DNA of 64,000 nucleotides, taken from assembly GCA_000383115.1 (NCBI GenBank), contig KB910555.1, forward strand, positions 1 to 64,000. Direction: 5' to 3'. This DNA is from an alpha proteobacterium SCGC AAA015-N04. GTDB lineage: Bacteria; Pseudomonadota; Alphaproteobacteria; Puniceispirillales; Marisalimonadaceae. The notes beneath the pieces were generated by a model, which did no database searches, was not told where the DNA came from, and worked only from the letters and a program-made list of their open reading frames with translations. The position numbers were made by a program, and so were the translations under genes. Positions 29,616-39,944 of the stretch are shown in pieces; position 1 is the stretch's first letter, and each line of letters begins with the position of its first letter.

Positions 29616-31659
29616 TCTTAAGTCCGTTAACTATTTCAATCCATTCTTTTTCTTCAATAATTTGAATATTTAATTCTTTAGCTTTTTTTGCTTTTGATCC
29701 GGGTTGATCACCAATAATTAATACATCTGTATTTTTTGACACAGATGAATTTACTTTTGCACCTAAATTTTGAAGTGTTTGTTTAGCTTCGTCACGACTC
29801 ATATTTTTAAGAGTACCAGTCAAAACAACAACCTTATTATAATATGGAGAATTTATTGATGGGTTGTTCATTTTTTCAATATTAAGATAATTTAAGAGTT
29901 TTTTAAAGATAGCTAAATTGTTTGCAGAATTAAAATATATAACTAAATCTTCAGCTATACTTTCTCCAATCTGATCAATTGAAACGAGTTTAGAGAATGA
30001 ATCTGAAGATTTATCTTTTGCCATTACCATTTCATTACAAAAGTTTTCAAATGAACTATAATTTAAAGCTAATAGTTTAGAATTTGTCTCTCCTATTTGC
30101 CTGATTCCTAGTGCATATATTAATCTATCAAGAGTGATTTTTTTTTTTGATTCAATCGAATTTAAAAGTTTTGAAACTGATAGTTCACCAAAACCTTCTT
30201 TATTTTCTAATTTATCCTTATAAGACTTAATATTAAAAATATCGCTAAAATCCCTTACTATACCTTCACCATAAAGCATTTCAATTAACTTATTTCCTAG
30301 TCCCTCAATATTTAGTGCATTTTTAGAAACGAAATGTTTTAATTTTTCTACAGCTTGTGCAGGGCAATTAACTCCAGATACACATCTTCTAATAGCTTCA
30401 TTTTCTGTTTTATGTGTCTTATTGTTACATGATGGACAAACCTCAGAGGGAACATAAATATTTAAATTTTGTTTTCTTTTTTCTTTTACAACTTCAACAA
30501 CTTGTGGAATGACATCACCCGCCCTTTGAATTTTTATAATATCCCCCACACGAATGTCTTTTCTGGAAATCTCGTCTTCGTTGTGCAAACTTACATTTGA
30601 AACTAAAACACCTCCTACTCTAACAGGCTTTAATTTACCAACCGGTGTTAGAGCTCCAGTCCTTCCCACTTGAGTTTCTATTCCATACAACTCAGTCTCA
30701 ACTATTTCGGGTGGAAGTTTGTGAGCAATGGCCCATCTAGGGGCTCTCGATAAATTGCCTAGCCTATCTTGTAATTTTTTATCACTAACTTTATATACTA
30801 CACCATCTATTTCATATTCTAATTTATCGCGAACTGATACTATATTTGAATAAAATATCTTCATATCTTTTATGTTGTGAACAGCTATATTTTTGTTATT
30901 TGTCTTTACACCCATCAATTGAAATTTTCTTAAGAGATCAACTTGATTTTTATAATCAAAATCATCAGTAAAATCACCAATTGAAAAAGCAAAGAAATTT
31001 AATTTTCTGTTTTTAAGAATGTTAAGATCTTTTTGTCTAATGGATCCTGCTGCAGCGTTTCTAGCATTGGCAAAAATTTTTTTACCACTTTGAAGTTGAA
31101 TTTTGTTTAGTTCTTCAAAATTATTTTTTTTCATAAAAATTTCACCTCTAATTTCTACAAATTGAGGATAGTTTCCCTTTAATCTGTGAGGTATATCTTT
31201 TATTGTTTTAACATTTTCCGTAACTATTTCACCTGTATTACCATCTCCCCTTGTAACTGCATTTAATAAATTACCTTTGTAGTAACTCAAAGAAATTGAG
31301 AGTCCGTCTATCTTAGGCTCACAGGTAAATAATAATTTAAAATTTTTTTCTAGAGATAAAAATTTATATGTTCTTGTAATAAATTCACTAACATCCTCAA
31401 ATGTGAATGCATTAATAAGTGAACCCATAGGCTTTCTGTGATTATGTTTTTGAAATTGATTTGATGGTTTTGAACCAACTGATTTTCGTTCTAAAAATTG
31501 ATACTGAGGATATTTTTTAATAATTTCGTCATATTCTTTACAAAGAAGGTCAAAGTCAGCATCTGTGATTTCTGGATTATCATTAGAGTGGTATTTGTCA
31601 TTATGATAATTTATTTGTTGAATAAGTTTATCTAACGTGTCTAATATTTTATTTTTCAT
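29608..31659 (-). CDS. ligA: LigA, NAD-dependent DNA ligase
   Basis: LigA seals nicks in replication and repair using NAD+. The 683-residue protein has the Ia domain (YHSNDNPEITDADFDLL), the adenylation domain with lysine in CEPKIDGLSISLSY (about residue 115) and EIRGEIFM, an OB fold, a four-cysteine zinc finger (CPSCNN, CVSGVNCPAQ), the HhH region (LIYALGIRQIGETN) and a C-terminal BRCT domain (VVLTGTLKNMSRDEAKQ). It is separated from recN by one base, so it is probably co-transcribed. Confidence 0.98.
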   Translation of the reverse strand: MKNKILDTLDKLIQQINYHNDKYHSNDNPEITDADFDLLCKEYDEIIKKYPQYQFLERKSVGSKPSNQFQKHNHRKPMGSLINAFTFEDVSEFITRTYKFLSLEKNFKLLFTCEPKIDGLSISLSYYKGNLLNAVTRGDGNTGEIVTENVKTIKDIPHRLKGNYPQFVEIRGEIFMKKNNFEELNKIQLQSGKKIFANARNAAAGSIRQKDLNILKNRKLNFFAFSIGDFTDDFDYKNQVDLLRKFQLMGVKTNNKNIAVHNIKDMKIFYSNIVSVRDKLEYEIDGVVYKVSDKKLQDRLGNLSRAPRWAIAHKLPPEIVETELYGIETQVGRTGALTPVGKLKPVRVGGVLVSNVSLHNEDEISRKDIRVGDIIKIQRAGDVIPQVVEVVKEKRKQNLNIYVPSEVCPSCNNKTHKTENEAIRRCVSGVNCPAQAVEKLKHFVSKNALNIEGLGNKLIEMLYGEGIVRDFSDIFNIKSYKDKLENKEGFGELSVSKLLNSIESKKKITLDRLIYALGIRQIGETNSKLLALNYSSFENFCNEMVMAKDKSSDSFSKLVSIDQIGESIAEDLVIYFNSANNLAIFKKLLNYLNIEKMNNPSINSPYYNKVVVLTGTLKNMSRDEAKQTLQNLGAKVNSSVSKNTDVLIIGDQPGSKAKKAKELNIQIIEEKEWIEIVNGLKTK

Positions 31660-31660
31660 T

Positions 31661-33325
31661 TTAAATATTATCTAGTAATTTTAAAGCTGCATTTCTAGCT
31701 TCTTTTGTGATGGACTTTCCAGATAGCATTCTTGCAATTTCTTCTATTCGTTCAGTTTGATTTAATTCTATAACATTTGTAGTTGTTTTATTTTGATAAG
31801 TTGTTTTATTAACAAGATAATGATAATCACCATTTGATGAAACTTGAGGTGAATGAGTTACTGCTATTGTTTGATAAACTTTGCCAAGTTTAGATAGTCT
31901 TACTCCAACTGCATTGGCTGCTGCACCACCAATCCCAGTGTCTATTTCATCAAATATTATTGTTCTTTTTTGAATTACTGTTTCAAGCACTACTTTGATT
32001 GCTAATAAAAATCTTGATAGTTCACCTCCTGAAGCAATTTTACTGATTGGTAGTGATGTTGTTCCAGAATTAGTGGTAGCTAAAAATAAGACTTTATCAA
32101 AACCATTATTTAAAATATTTTCAAGATTGAAATCATTAAATTCAACCTCAAATCTAGCATTTTCAAATTTTAATAAAGGTAGCTCGTCATTTATCTTTTT
32201 TGTAAGTTCTATAGCTGCTTTTTTACGACTTTCAGAAAGTAATTTACCTGAATGAATTAATTTGTCATTGGTAGTTTTTAGTTTATTTTTTAATTCTTGA
32301 AACTTACTATTATTATCGTCTACATCTTCAATTTTCAAAGAAAATTCTTCTTTTAATCTTATTAGATCATTGACATTACAATTATGTTTTCTTGCTTGTG
32401 ATCTTAATTCATATAAACGATCGTCAATCACGTCTAAATTTTGAAAATTTTCACTAATATCGGCATTTGTACTATTAACAACATTTTTAAGTTCATCTAT
32501 GTTGGCTTTTGTTGTGTTTGCAATTTCTGTTGCTTGGTTAATATTTTCAAAATTAAAAGATTTAGCATTGTCTAATATTTTTATTATTTTATTGATTAAA
32601 TCTTCTAAGCCATTTTCCTGCTCAATTATTTCTTTGGTTTGATTAATGGCATTATAAATTTTCTCTCTATTAATTAAGATTTTTTTACTTTTTTCTAACT
32701 CCGTCTCTTCACCAAACTTTGGATTCAAGAAAACTAGTTGTTCATGTGCTTCTCTAATCCAATTATCATTTTCTTTTTTTTTCTTACTTTCAACTTCACT
32801 TTCAAGTATTATTTCTTCTAATCTTATTTTCTCCTTATAAATTTTCTTAAAATTTTTTATTAAATGGTCGTGATTAGCAAATGTATCTAAATGATTTAAG
32901 TGAGTATTTGGGTTTAATAAACCTCTATCTTCAAATTGGCCTTGAATTTCAATCAAATTATCTGAAATTTCGGATAATAAGTTTTGAGTTACTAAAGTAT
33001 CGTTTATAAAACATTTAGATTTACCATCAGTTTTAATTTCCCTTCTGATTATCAATTCAGATACATAATGAATATTATACTTTTTCATACATGCAACTAC
33101 AGGATGATTATTTTCAATGTGAAATGAGGCTGTAACTGATGCTTCTTTATCTTTTTGTCTTCTGAAGTTACTATCTATTCTATTACCTAAAATAAGACCA
33201 ATGATGTCAATTAAAATTGATTTTCCAGCACCAGTTTCCCCTGTCAATACAGTAAGACCAGCGTTAAAGGTTATTTTTATATCTTCCAATAGAATAAAAT
33301 TTTTTACAATTAATTCTTGAAGCAT
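31661..33325 (-). CDS. recN: RecN, SMC-like DNA repair ATPase
   Basis: RecN holds DNA ends together during double-strand break repair. The N-terminal MLQELIVKNFILLEDIKITF and Walker A GETGAGKSILIDIIG, long coiled-coil arms (about residues 160-370) and the C-terminal signature ASGGELSRFLLAIK with IIFDEIDTGIGG are diagnostic. The 554-residue length is normal. It sits between bamD (6 bases upstream) and ligA. Confidence 0.97.
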   Translation of the reverse strand: MLQELIVKNFILLEDIKITFNAGLTVLTGETGAGKSILIDIIGLILGNRIDSNFRRQKDKEASVTASFHIENNHPVVACMKKYNIHYVSELIIRREIKTDGKSKCFINDTLVTQNLLSEISDNLIEIQGQFEDRGLLNPNTHLNHLDTFANHDHLIKNFKKIYKEKIRLEEIILESEVESKKKKENDNWIREAHEQLVFLNPKFGEETELEKSKKILINREKIYNAINQTKEIIEQENGLEDLINKIIKILDNAKSFNFENINQATEIANTTKANIDELKNVVNSTNADISENFQNLDVIDDRLYELRSQARKHNCNVNDLIRLKEEFSLKIEDVDDNNSKFQELKNKLKTTNDKLIHSGKLLSESRKKAAIELTKKINDELPLLKFENARFEVEFNDFNLENILNNGFDKVLFLATTNSGTTSLPISKIASGGELSRFLLAIKVVLETVIQKRTIIFDEIDTGIGGAAANAVGVRLSKLGKVYQTIAVTHSPQVSSNGDYHYLVNKTTYQNKTTTNVIELNQTERIEEIARMLSGKSITKEARNAALKLLDNI

Positions 33326-33331
33326 ACTTAC

Positions 33332-34162
33332 CTAATTAGTTAAAGTTTTTAGAAAATTCGTAATATTAGGAAAAAATCCTTTGTCAATATTATCATTTTG
33401 ACTGTTTTTTAAAAGATTTTTGCTTAATATTGTCCATTTATTTTTGGGAAAATTATGTTCTAATAACACACTACTTTTTATAGCTTCTTGTTTTAGACCA
33501 ATCATCAAAAGAGCTTCACACAATCTGTAAAGTGTCTCTGGTATTACAGCTGTATTTTGATAATTTTCTAATATTGACTTGAATCTCTTTATTGAACTTG
33601 CAGGAGAATTACTTCTTAAGTAAAATATTCCAACCATTAAATCGTTTTTTGCTAATGCATTATTTATGTATTGAATTTTTAATCTTGCATCTTTAGCGTA
33701 TTTACTATTTGGGTACTTATTATTGACTATTTTAAAGTATTTCAGTGCCTCTTTTGAAAGAGCAGGATCCCTACCTTGATCGGAAACTTGAATGTAATAA
33801 CACATGGCTAAAAGATAATGAGCATACTCAGATAATTCTCCGCTAGGATTCAATTCTATGAATTCTTTTAATTTTGTTACAGCTTTTTTAATATCATTAT
33901 CTTCATAATAAGAATAAGCGGTCATGATTTCAGCTCTTGCTGCTAATGTTGAATAGGGATAATTAAGGAAAAGTTTATCAAATTCAGAGGCAGCCTTTTT
34001 GAATTGTCTATTATTTAAAAATTCTTGACCTTTACTAAAGATTTTCGTGTCAGAAACTTCATTAACAGTTAAATCAGATTTTTTTGAGCTACAATTTATA
34101 AAGAAAGAGATAATAAATAAAAATTGCGTGGTAATTAAAATATATTTTCTAAAATTTACCAT
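33332..34162 (-). CDS. bamD: BamD, outer-membrane protein assembly lipoprotein
   Basis: BamD is the essential lipoprotein partner of BamA in folding outer-membrane beta-barrels. A lipoprotein signal ends at ISFFINC (Cys24), a less standard lipobox. TPR-like repeats follow: GQEFLNNRQFKKAASEFDKL, YPYSTLAARAEIMTAYSYYE, YAHYLLAMCYYIQVSDQGRD and YPNSKYAKDARLKI. The segment around DQGRD is typical of alphaproteobacterial BamD. It is located between lpxC and recN, as in many relatives. Confidence 0.94.
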   Translation of the reverse strand: MVNFRKYILITTQFLFIISFFINCSSKKSDLTVNEVSDTKIFSKGQEFLNNRQFKKAASEFDKLFLNYPYSTLAARAEIMTAYSYYEDNDIKKAVTKLKEFIELNPSGELSEYAHYLLAMCYYIQVSDQGRDPALSKEALKYFKIVNNKYPNSKYAKDARLKIQYINNALAKNDLMVGIFYLRSNSPASSIKRFKSILENYQNTAVIPETLYRLCEALLMIGLKQEAIKSSVLLEHNFPKNKWTILSKNLLKNSQNDNIDKGFFPNITNFLKTLTN

Positions 34163-34234
34163 TAATTTATTCCATTTATAAATATAACAAGAATTAATTT
34201 TATTCGGTATAAATGGATTTGTATATAAAAATTA

Positions 34235-34259
34235 TTGAACGCTTAAATTAATCTAAGCG
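34235..34259 (-). terminator. Candidate weak intrinsic terminator after lpxC
   Basis: On the minus strand CGCTTA-GATTAATT-TAAGCG forms a 6-bp stem with an 8-base loop (34240-34259), overlapping the lpxC stop codon, and is followed by TTCAATAATTTTT. This could partly end transcription between lpxC and bamD. The T tract is interrupted, so I rate it as possible only. Confidence 0.42.
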
Positions 34260-35221
34260 ACAAAACTATCTTTATTTTGATGATGAGATTTATTAATCAA
34301 ATTCATGTAATCGTTAGTTTCATTTACCACTTTCATCGTTTCAATTCTATAATTACTTTTATCATTTAAAATTTGTTTGACTAATTTTTGATTCAATTTA
34401 TGGCCTGGTGCAAAGCAATTAACAGAACCAATGAGGGGCATTCCTAAAAGATAAAAATCACCTATACAATCTAGTGTTTTGTGTTTCACGAATTCATCAT
34501 CTAATCTAAGACCACTAGGGTTTATAATGTTAAATTTATCAACAACTATAGCATTGTTTATATTACCACCCATAGCATAACCTGCAATTCTCATTTTTTC
34601 TACATCATCGAGAAATGCAAAAGTTCTAGCTTTTGATATAAGTCTGACAAAGTTACTTTGTGAATGTTCATATTTAAAATTGGAATTACCAATAATTGTG
34701 TTCGGATAATCTATAGTAATATCGATTTTGAGTTTATGATCTGGCTCTATAGAAATAAACCTGCTTTCGTCGCAAACAATAATTTCTTTTAAAACTCTGA
34801 TACATTTTCTGTAATCATTTTGAGTTATTATTCCATTTTTAATTATTTTTGTTATGTAATCATAAGAACTTCCGTCTAATGCAGGAAGCTCAGGGGAATT
34901 AATTCTTATTGTGGCATTATCTATGTTCATACCACTCAAAGCTGCCATTAAATGTTCAATGGTCGAAACAGAAATACCTTTTTTGTTAGTAATCTTCGTA
35001 CAGAGTGACGATTTATCGATATTTGATGCTGTCGCCTTTATAATATTGTCATTGCATAAGTCAGTTCTAATAAAGGTTATACCTGTATTAGGTGCAGATG
35101 GTTCAATTGACATTGATACTGCTTTACCATTATGTATACCTATACCAGAGAAAAATACTGACTTTTTTAGAGTAGATTGTCTACATATGTTTTCATTTAC
35201 TAGATTATTTATGTAATTCAT
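34253..35221 (-). CDS. lpxC: LpxC, UDP-3-O-acyl-GlcNAc deacetylase
   Basis: LpxC is the zinc enzyme that commits UDP-GlcNAc derivatives to lipid A. Typical segments: FFSGIGIHNGKAV, STIEHLMAALSGMNIDNA (zinc His), ELPALDGSSYDY, RTFAFLDD and FVKHKTLDCIGDFYLLG (the other zinc ligands in HKTLD). With the ATG chosen it has 322 residues, and GAGG is 8 bases upstream; a TTG 6 bases earlier is too near that site. It follows ftsZ, the standard end of the dcw cluster. The level of LpxC in enterobacteria is set by FtsH. Confidence 0.97.
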   Translation of the reverse strand: MNYINNLVNENICRQSTLKKSVFFSGIGIHNGKAVSMSIEPSAPNTGITFIRTDLCNDNIIKATASNIDKSSLCTKITNKKGISVSTIEHLMAALSGMNIDNATIRINSPELPALDGSSYDYITKIIKNGIITQNDYRKCIRVLKEIIVCDESRFISIEPDHKLKIDITIDYPNTIIGNSNFKYEHSQSNFVRLISKARTFAFLDDVEKMRIAGYAMGGNINNAIVVDKFNIINPSGLRLDDEFVKHKTLDCIGDFYLLGMPLIGSVNCFAPGHKLNQKLVKQILNDKSNYRIETMKVVNETNDYMNLINKSHHQNKDSFVA

Positions 35222-35271
35222 ACCCAATACCTCAAAAATACTTGTAAACTAATGTGTACGAAATACAAATC

Positions 35272-35290
35272 ACATTTAATTACTAAATGT
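35272..35290 (-). terminator. Hairpin downstream of ftsZ (possible attenuator)
   Basis: ACATTTA-GTAAT-TAAATGT is a perfect 7-bp stem with a 5-base loop, 12 bases after the ftsZ stop, followed by GATTTGTATTTC. The stem is nearly all A-T and the tail is not a clean T run, so it may only slow transcription or protect the message end before lpxC. In so AT-rich a sequence such a hairpin may also arise by chance. Confidence 0.3.
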
Positions 35291-35301
35291 TTCAATAAAA
35301 G

Positions 35302-36888
35302 TTAGTTGGCTTGTCTCCTTAAAAAAGCTGGAATTTCTAAAACTTTCTCGTCAATTTCATCATCTTCTTGATCAAATTTAATTAAATCTATTTGGTGATC
35401 TGGCTCTCTATTTACAGTTTCTTGTTTAAACACATTATTATTTTCTTCGATATCTTTTAGATTGTTTTCTGTATATGGAGTAGAAGAACTATTTTTATTT
35501 ATAGTATCTTTTAGATGTTTCTCTTTTTTTGAACTCAAATTCGGTTCAAGTTTATTTTCTTCAACTTTATCTTCTACGAAGAAAGATGATAACTTCTTAA
35601 ATATATTATTTGACTTGTTATTTAATTCCATATTTTCAGTTTGATCTTCAACCATAGAACTAAAATGTTCCTTATCACTGATCTGATATTTTTTACTATC
35701 CTCATTTGATATGTTTTGATCTTCATTTTTAACATCCATTTCATTAATTTGACTTTCAAGATCAAATTGTTCAGTTTGTTCATCTGAAAAACTTAAATCG
35801 TCTTTAGTGAATTTTTCTTCTGAACTTTTATCTTCATCGATTTCTTGGTTATTTAATGTTAATAAATCGTTACTTTGAGCATTTTCAATCTTCTCATTTT
35901 CAAGTGAGTGTATTGTTTTATTATAATCAATACCAGTTGCAACGACTGAAACTCTAATTATGCCCTCTAAATTTTCATCAATAGAGGAACCAAAAATAAT
36001 ATTAGCATTTTCGTCTACTTCATTTCTAATTTTACTCGCAGCTTCATCAACTTCAAATAAAGCCATGTCAGGTCCTCCTTGTATATTTAGTAGTATAGAT
36101 CTAGCTCCTTTAATGTTACTTTCATCAAGTAATGGATTATTTAGAGCTGCTTGAGCTGCTTGAAGTGCTCTTTCTTCTCCTGAACTTTCACCTGTACCCA
36201 TCATCGCCTTACCCATATTTCCCATAATCGATTTTATGTCTGCAAAATCTAGATTAATCATCCCAGGGTTGGTGATTAAGTCTGTGATACCACAAACACC
36301 TTGATAAAGCACATCGTCAGCTAATTTGAAAGCTTCTGCAAATGTAGTCTTTTCGTTGGCTATTTTAAACAAATTTTGGTTTGGAATCACAATTAAAGTG
36401 TCAACATTTTCCTTTAATAAAGACAAACCAACTTCGGCTACATCCATTCTTTTTTTACCTTCGAAATCAAAAGGTTTAGTAACTACTGCAACTGTTAATA
36501 TTCCTTGTTCTTTTGCAGCTTTTGCAATTACCGGGGCAGCACCTGAACCTGTTCCTCCACCCATACCAGTAGCAATAAATAACATATTAACATCACCTAA
36601 CTCAGACATGATTTCTTCAATTGACTCCTCTGCAGCCATTTTTCCTGTCTCTGCGTTAGATCCAGCACCAAGACCTAAGGTTAGATTTTTTCCTAATTGT
36701 ATTTGTCTTTTGGTTAGGCTTCTAGATAAGGCTTGTCCATCTGTGTTAGCAACAATAAATTCAATGTTTTGAACATTAGCATTAATCATTGTGTTTACAG
36801 CATTTCCACCAGCTCCTCCGATACCAATTACTGAAATTTTCGGTTGTGTATCATTTATGTTTTTAGGTATTGTTATATTTAATGACAT
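35302..36888 (-). CDS. ftsZ: FtsZ, cell-division tubulin
   Basis: FtsZ forms the cytokinetic ring. The N-terminal GTPase domain (about residues 15-320) has GGAGGNAVN, the tubulin signature [13 protein letters not shown], and [11 protein letters not shown] of the T7 loop. Then comes an unusually long, acidic, Asn/Glu/Asp/Lys-rich linker of about 180 residues, and the C-terminal peptide [13 protein letters not shown] that binds FtsA. The total (528) is longer than in most bacteria, but long linkers are known in Alphaproteobacteria. AAAGGAG precedes the ATG. ftsA lies 37 bases upstream. Confidence 0.98.
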   Translation of the reverse strand: MSLNITIPKNINDTQPKISVIGIGGAGGNAVNTMINANVQNIEFIVANTDGQALSRSLTKRQIQLGKNLTLGLGAGSNAETGKMAAEESIEEIMSELGDVNMLFIATGMGGGTGSGAAPVIAKAAKEQGILTVAVVTKPFDFEGKKRMDVAEVGLSLLKENVDTLIVIPNQNLFKIANEKTTFAEAFKLADDVLYQGVCGITDLITNPGMINLDFADIKSIMGNMGKAMMGTGESSGEERALQAAQAALNNPLLDESNIKGARSILLNIQGGPDMALFEVDEAASKIRNEVDENANIIFGSSIDENLEGIIRVSVVATGIDYNKTIHSLENEKIENAQSNDLLTLNNQEIDEDKSSEEKFTKDDLSFSDEQTEQFDLESQINEMDVKNEDQNISNEDSKKYQISDKEHFSSMVEDQTENMELNNKSNNIFKKLSSFFVEDKVEENKLEPNLSSKKEKHLKDTINKNSSSTPYTENNLKDIEENNNVFKQETVNREPDHQIDLIKFDQEDDEIDEKVLEIPAFLRRQAN

Positions 36889-36925
36889 TTTTTTTCTCCT
36901 TTATAATTTAGTTAATCTCTCTATT

Positions 36926-38182
36926 TTATAAGTTTTGATCAAACCAATTTCCTATCCTCCCAAAGTAATTAAATAAACCAGAATTAAATTCCATTCGTGA
37001 TGGTGTTTTTTCTTTATCGAAACTTTTAATTAACAATCCTGCTAGACAAGCAAAGGTTGGAGAATGAACTATTTCTGGAAGTCCAATTAATCCGATAGGT
37101 CTACCTATTCTTACATTTGCTTTGAAATATTGTGTTGCAAATTCTCTTATATTATTTAGGTTTGCGCCTCCTCCACATAGAATAATTTTATCAACAGATT
37201 TTGTTATTGACTTATATCGATTTAATCTGCGGTAAATTAATTCAAAAATTTCTTCAATTCTAGGTTTAATTATTGCAGTTATCATTGCTTTGGGTATGTT
37301 TTGGTTAATAATATTACCTTCATCAGATATTATTGGTATTTCTAAATTCGTAAATTCGTCGGTTTCATTTGATAGAGCTGATCCATGAATAATTTTTATT
37401 TTCTCAGCATCATCTGATTTTGTTCCAAGGCCTCTAACTATGTCACTAGTGATGTGGACACCACCAATAGGAATAGAATCTGAAAAAATAATTTTTTCAT
37501 TTATGAAAACACCAGTACTAGTAATATTTTCACCTAGATCAATGATTATTGCTCCATTTTTGCGTTCATCTCTAATCATTGTGGATGCCCCTGAGGCTTC
37601 AGGACTTATAATAAAATTATCAACTTTAAGGTGACATAACTCTACCGCATTGGTAATATTTTTTATTACAGTCTTATTACCATATGTATTTGAGATTTCT
37701 ACAGTCAGATTTTTGGTATACATTCCTATTGGATTTTCTACGTAATTATTATTATCGATTGAGTATTTTATAGGAGATGATGAAAGCAAAACATAATCGT
37801 TAATCTGTTTTGGATTATTAAGTTTTTGGATTTTTATAAGATCGCTTTTATAAACCTGATTATTGTGAATTTTAATATGATTTTGAATGACCTTTGTCAA
37901 TGGTCTGCCTCCTGATAGGCTGCAAACCACTTCTTTAACTGGAAAACCTGCCATAGTTTCAGCTCCTTCAACAGCTCTAGCAATTGAATTTGCAATTTCA
38001 TTCAAGTTTGTAACTATTCCATTACTAATTCCAATTGATACATGTTGGCCAAATCCTAATACTTTTAATTGTACATCATTGTTTTTGACAGGAGATCCAA
38101 TCAAACACGACACTTTATTATTTCCAATATCAATTACAGCAAAAATACTTTTCGATTTTTTTATTTGATTTAGAACAGTCAT
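36926..38182 (-). CDS. ftsA: FtsA, actin-like divisome protein
   Basis: FtsA tethers FtsZ to the membrane. The actin/HSP70-type ATPase motifs are FAVIDIGNNKVSCLIG at the N-terminus, GAIIIDLGENITSTGVF and IILCGGGANLNNI. The SHS2 1C domain is at about 90-170 and the C-terminal amphipathic tail ends YFGRIGNWFDQNL. At 418 residues it is normal. The start overlaps the ftsQ stop by 4 bases. Confidence 0.97.
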   Translation of the reverse strand: MTVLNQIKKSKSIFAVIDIGNNKVSCLIGSPVKNNDVQLKVLGFGQHVSIGISNGIVTNLNEIANSIARAVEGAETMAGFPVKEVVCSLSGGRPLTKVIQNHIKIHNNQVYKSDLIKIQKLNNPKQINDYVLLSSSPIKYSIDNNNYVENPIGMYTKNLTVEISNTYGNKTVIKNITNAVELCHLKVDNFIISPEASGASTMIRDERKNGAIIIDLGENITSTGVFINEKIIFSDSIPIGGVHITSDIVRGLGTKSDDAEKIKIIHGSALSNETDEFTNLEIPIISDEGNIINQNIPKAMITAIIKPRIEEIFELIYRRLNRYKSITKSVDKIILCGGGANLNNIREFATQYFKANVRIGRPIGLIGLPEIVHSPTFACLAGLLIKSFDKEKTPSRMEFNSGLFNYFGRIGNWFDQNL

Positions 38183-39018
38183 AAACTTTTCCTGTCTTTG
38201 ATTAAGTTTTTATCAAAATTAATTTTACCAAGAATGTGATTAGGATTTCTAAAATCAAGTTCTGTTAACCCGAGATTTAAAATATCATATTTATGATGTA
38301 GTATTAAAAGTTTTCGCCATGCTTCATGAATACCTTTGGCAGGTAAAAGAACAACAATACCTTGATTAAAATGCAGATTCCATCTTCGATTATTGACGAA
38401 TGTTAAAGACCAAATATTTTTTGAGAAATTATCGTTAGATTTTAATACTTTAAGTATAGAGTTTACCTTTTTGTTGGCATTATTTCCATTTATTATTGGT
38501 AGAATATTTCTAAAGTTGTAAATATCTGCAGTAGCTATTACATCACCTCTATCAGTTATGAGTTTGTTCTCAAATTCATTTTGCCATATTGCAATTGCTT
38601 CCTTTTCTTTAACTTTAATTTGAATAGTATCAGGAAGAATTCGTTTAATATGTATTTTTTCTACCCATCCTATTTTGCTAAGTTTCTGATGTAATTCGAT
38701 TAGACTTACATCAAAAATATTTATATTTTTATAATAATTTGTAATTTTTAAGATATCTTTATTAGGAATATTGTTGGTACCATATATTTCTATATTTTTT
38801 AATTCAAACCCGATTTCAATAAATATTTTTTTAAGGAAATTCAATTTTAAATTAACGTTTTCCAGATGCTTTGTATTAATAATAAATAAAACTAAAATGA
38901 AACTGATCAAAAAGCTAAATAAAGTTAAAACTTTATAATTTTTAAATTTTTTCTTTGTAGTAACTCTGTCAATAACTATTTCAGTATCATTCGCTCTATT
39001 AAAATTCGAAGTTAACAT
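38179..39018 (-). CDS. ftsQ: FtsQ, divisome protein
   Basis: A bitopic inner-membrane protein: cytoplasmic N-terminus, one membrane helix (about residues 28-48), a POTRA domain beginning FELKNIEIYGTNNI, then the FtsQ beta domain containing LPDTIQIKVKEKEAIAIWQN and LTDRGDVI. FtsQ links early and late division proteins. The sequence is otherwise divergent; place between ddl and ftsA supports the name. Overlaps ddl by 7 bases and ftsA by 4. Confidence 0.93.
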   Translation of the reverse strand: MLTSNFNRANDTEIVIDRVTTKKKFKNYKVLTLFSFLISFILVLFIINTKHLENVNLKLNFLKKIFIEIGFELKNIEIYGTNNIPNKDILKITNYYKNINIFDVSLIELHQKLSKIGWVEKIHIKRILPDTIQIKVKEKEAIAIWQNEFENKLITDRGDVIATADIYNFRNILPIINGNNANKKVNSILKVLKSNDNFSKNIWSLTFVNNRRWNLHFNQGIVVLLPAKGIHEAWRKLLILHHKYDILNLGLTELDFRNPNHILGKINFDKNLIKDRKSL

Positions 39019-39944
39019 TCGTAAGTTGCCTCCTCTAAAAGGGTTCTTACCATTTCTTTCATACTAACATTACAAAAACGAGCCTGCTCTGGTGCTAAGG
39101 AATAGATTGTCATTCCAGGTTGTGTATTGATCTCTAACATGTACAGCTGATTTTTCTTAGTATCGTACCTAAAGTCAGTTCTTGAAATTCCTTTGCATCC
39201 AATTATGTTGTGAGCTCTAAGTGCCCAGGATTTTGATTTCTCAAAAATATCATTAGGAATTAGAGCAGGTATTTCGTGAAAAGACCCATTTTTTTCGTAT
39301 TTTGCATCAAAATTATAAAATTCGTTATTTTTCTTAGGTTTAATTTCTGTTACAGTAAGTGGTGCATTTTTTAAAATTGTTACTGTTAATTCTTTAGTAC
39401 CTACATATGCTTCGGCCATCATCTGATCATAATTAAAATTTTTGCTTAAAGGTATTTTATTTTGATCCTTTACAATTATCACTCCAACAGAACTTCCTCC
39501 ATTAATTGGTTTAATTACATATGGACCTTTATAATTTTTGACAGATAAATATTTTCCGTATGAAATTTCTAGATTTTTTGGAAAAAAAATAGGATCATCT
39601 GAATTTTCTGTTGCATGAGTAATAACTCTTTTAAAGTGAATTTTATTCATTGCAATCGCGGAAGTAGTTACACCAGAATGAGTGTAAGGTATTTTTAATA
39701 AATTTAATAAACCTTGAACAGTGCCATCTTCACCAATTTTACCGTGCAAAGCATTAAAGCATACATCTGGATTTATATTTACTATATCTATTATTTTAAA
39801 TTTACCAAGGTCGAATTCAGTAAGATTTAGTCCCATATCTTTAATTGCTAGAGAACAGGCCTCTGCTGACTTTAGAGAAACTTCTCTTTCTGATCCGAAG
39901 CCTCCTTTTAGTAATAACACATGTGTATCTTTATGTATTTTCAT
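39012..39944 (-). CDS. ddl: D-alanine-D-alanine ligase
   Basis: Makes the D-Ala-D-Ala dipeptide for peptidoglycan. ATP-grasp features: LLKGGFGSEREVSLKS, CFNALHGKIGEDGTVQGLL, PYTHSGVTTSAIAMNK, PYVIKPINGGSSVGV and the metal site YMLEINTQPGMT. The 310-residue length is that of the DdlB type. It overlaps murB (4 bases) and ftsQ (7 bases), so it is embedded in the dcw operon. Confidence 0.97.
   Translation of the reverse strand: MKIHKDTHVLLLKGGFGSEREVSLKSAEACSLAIKDMGLNLTEFDLGKFKIIDIVNINPDVCFNALHGKIGEDGTVQGLLNLLKIPYTHSGVTTSAIAMNKIHFKRVITHATENSDDPIFFPKNLEISYGKYLSVKNYKGPYVIKPINGGSSVGVIIVKDQNKIPLSKNFNYDQMMAEAYVGTKELTVTILKNAPLTVTEIKPKKNNEFYNFDAKYEKNGSFHEIPALIPNDIFEKSKSWALRAHNIIGCKGISRTDFRYDTKKNQLYMLEINTQPGMTIYSLAPEQARFCNVSMKEMVRTLLEEATYEC

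Noticed and set aside
36326..36772. A 148-codon plus-strand open frame
   Set aside because: It is opposite the conserved GTPase domain of ftsZ and looks like a mirror of that coding sequence.
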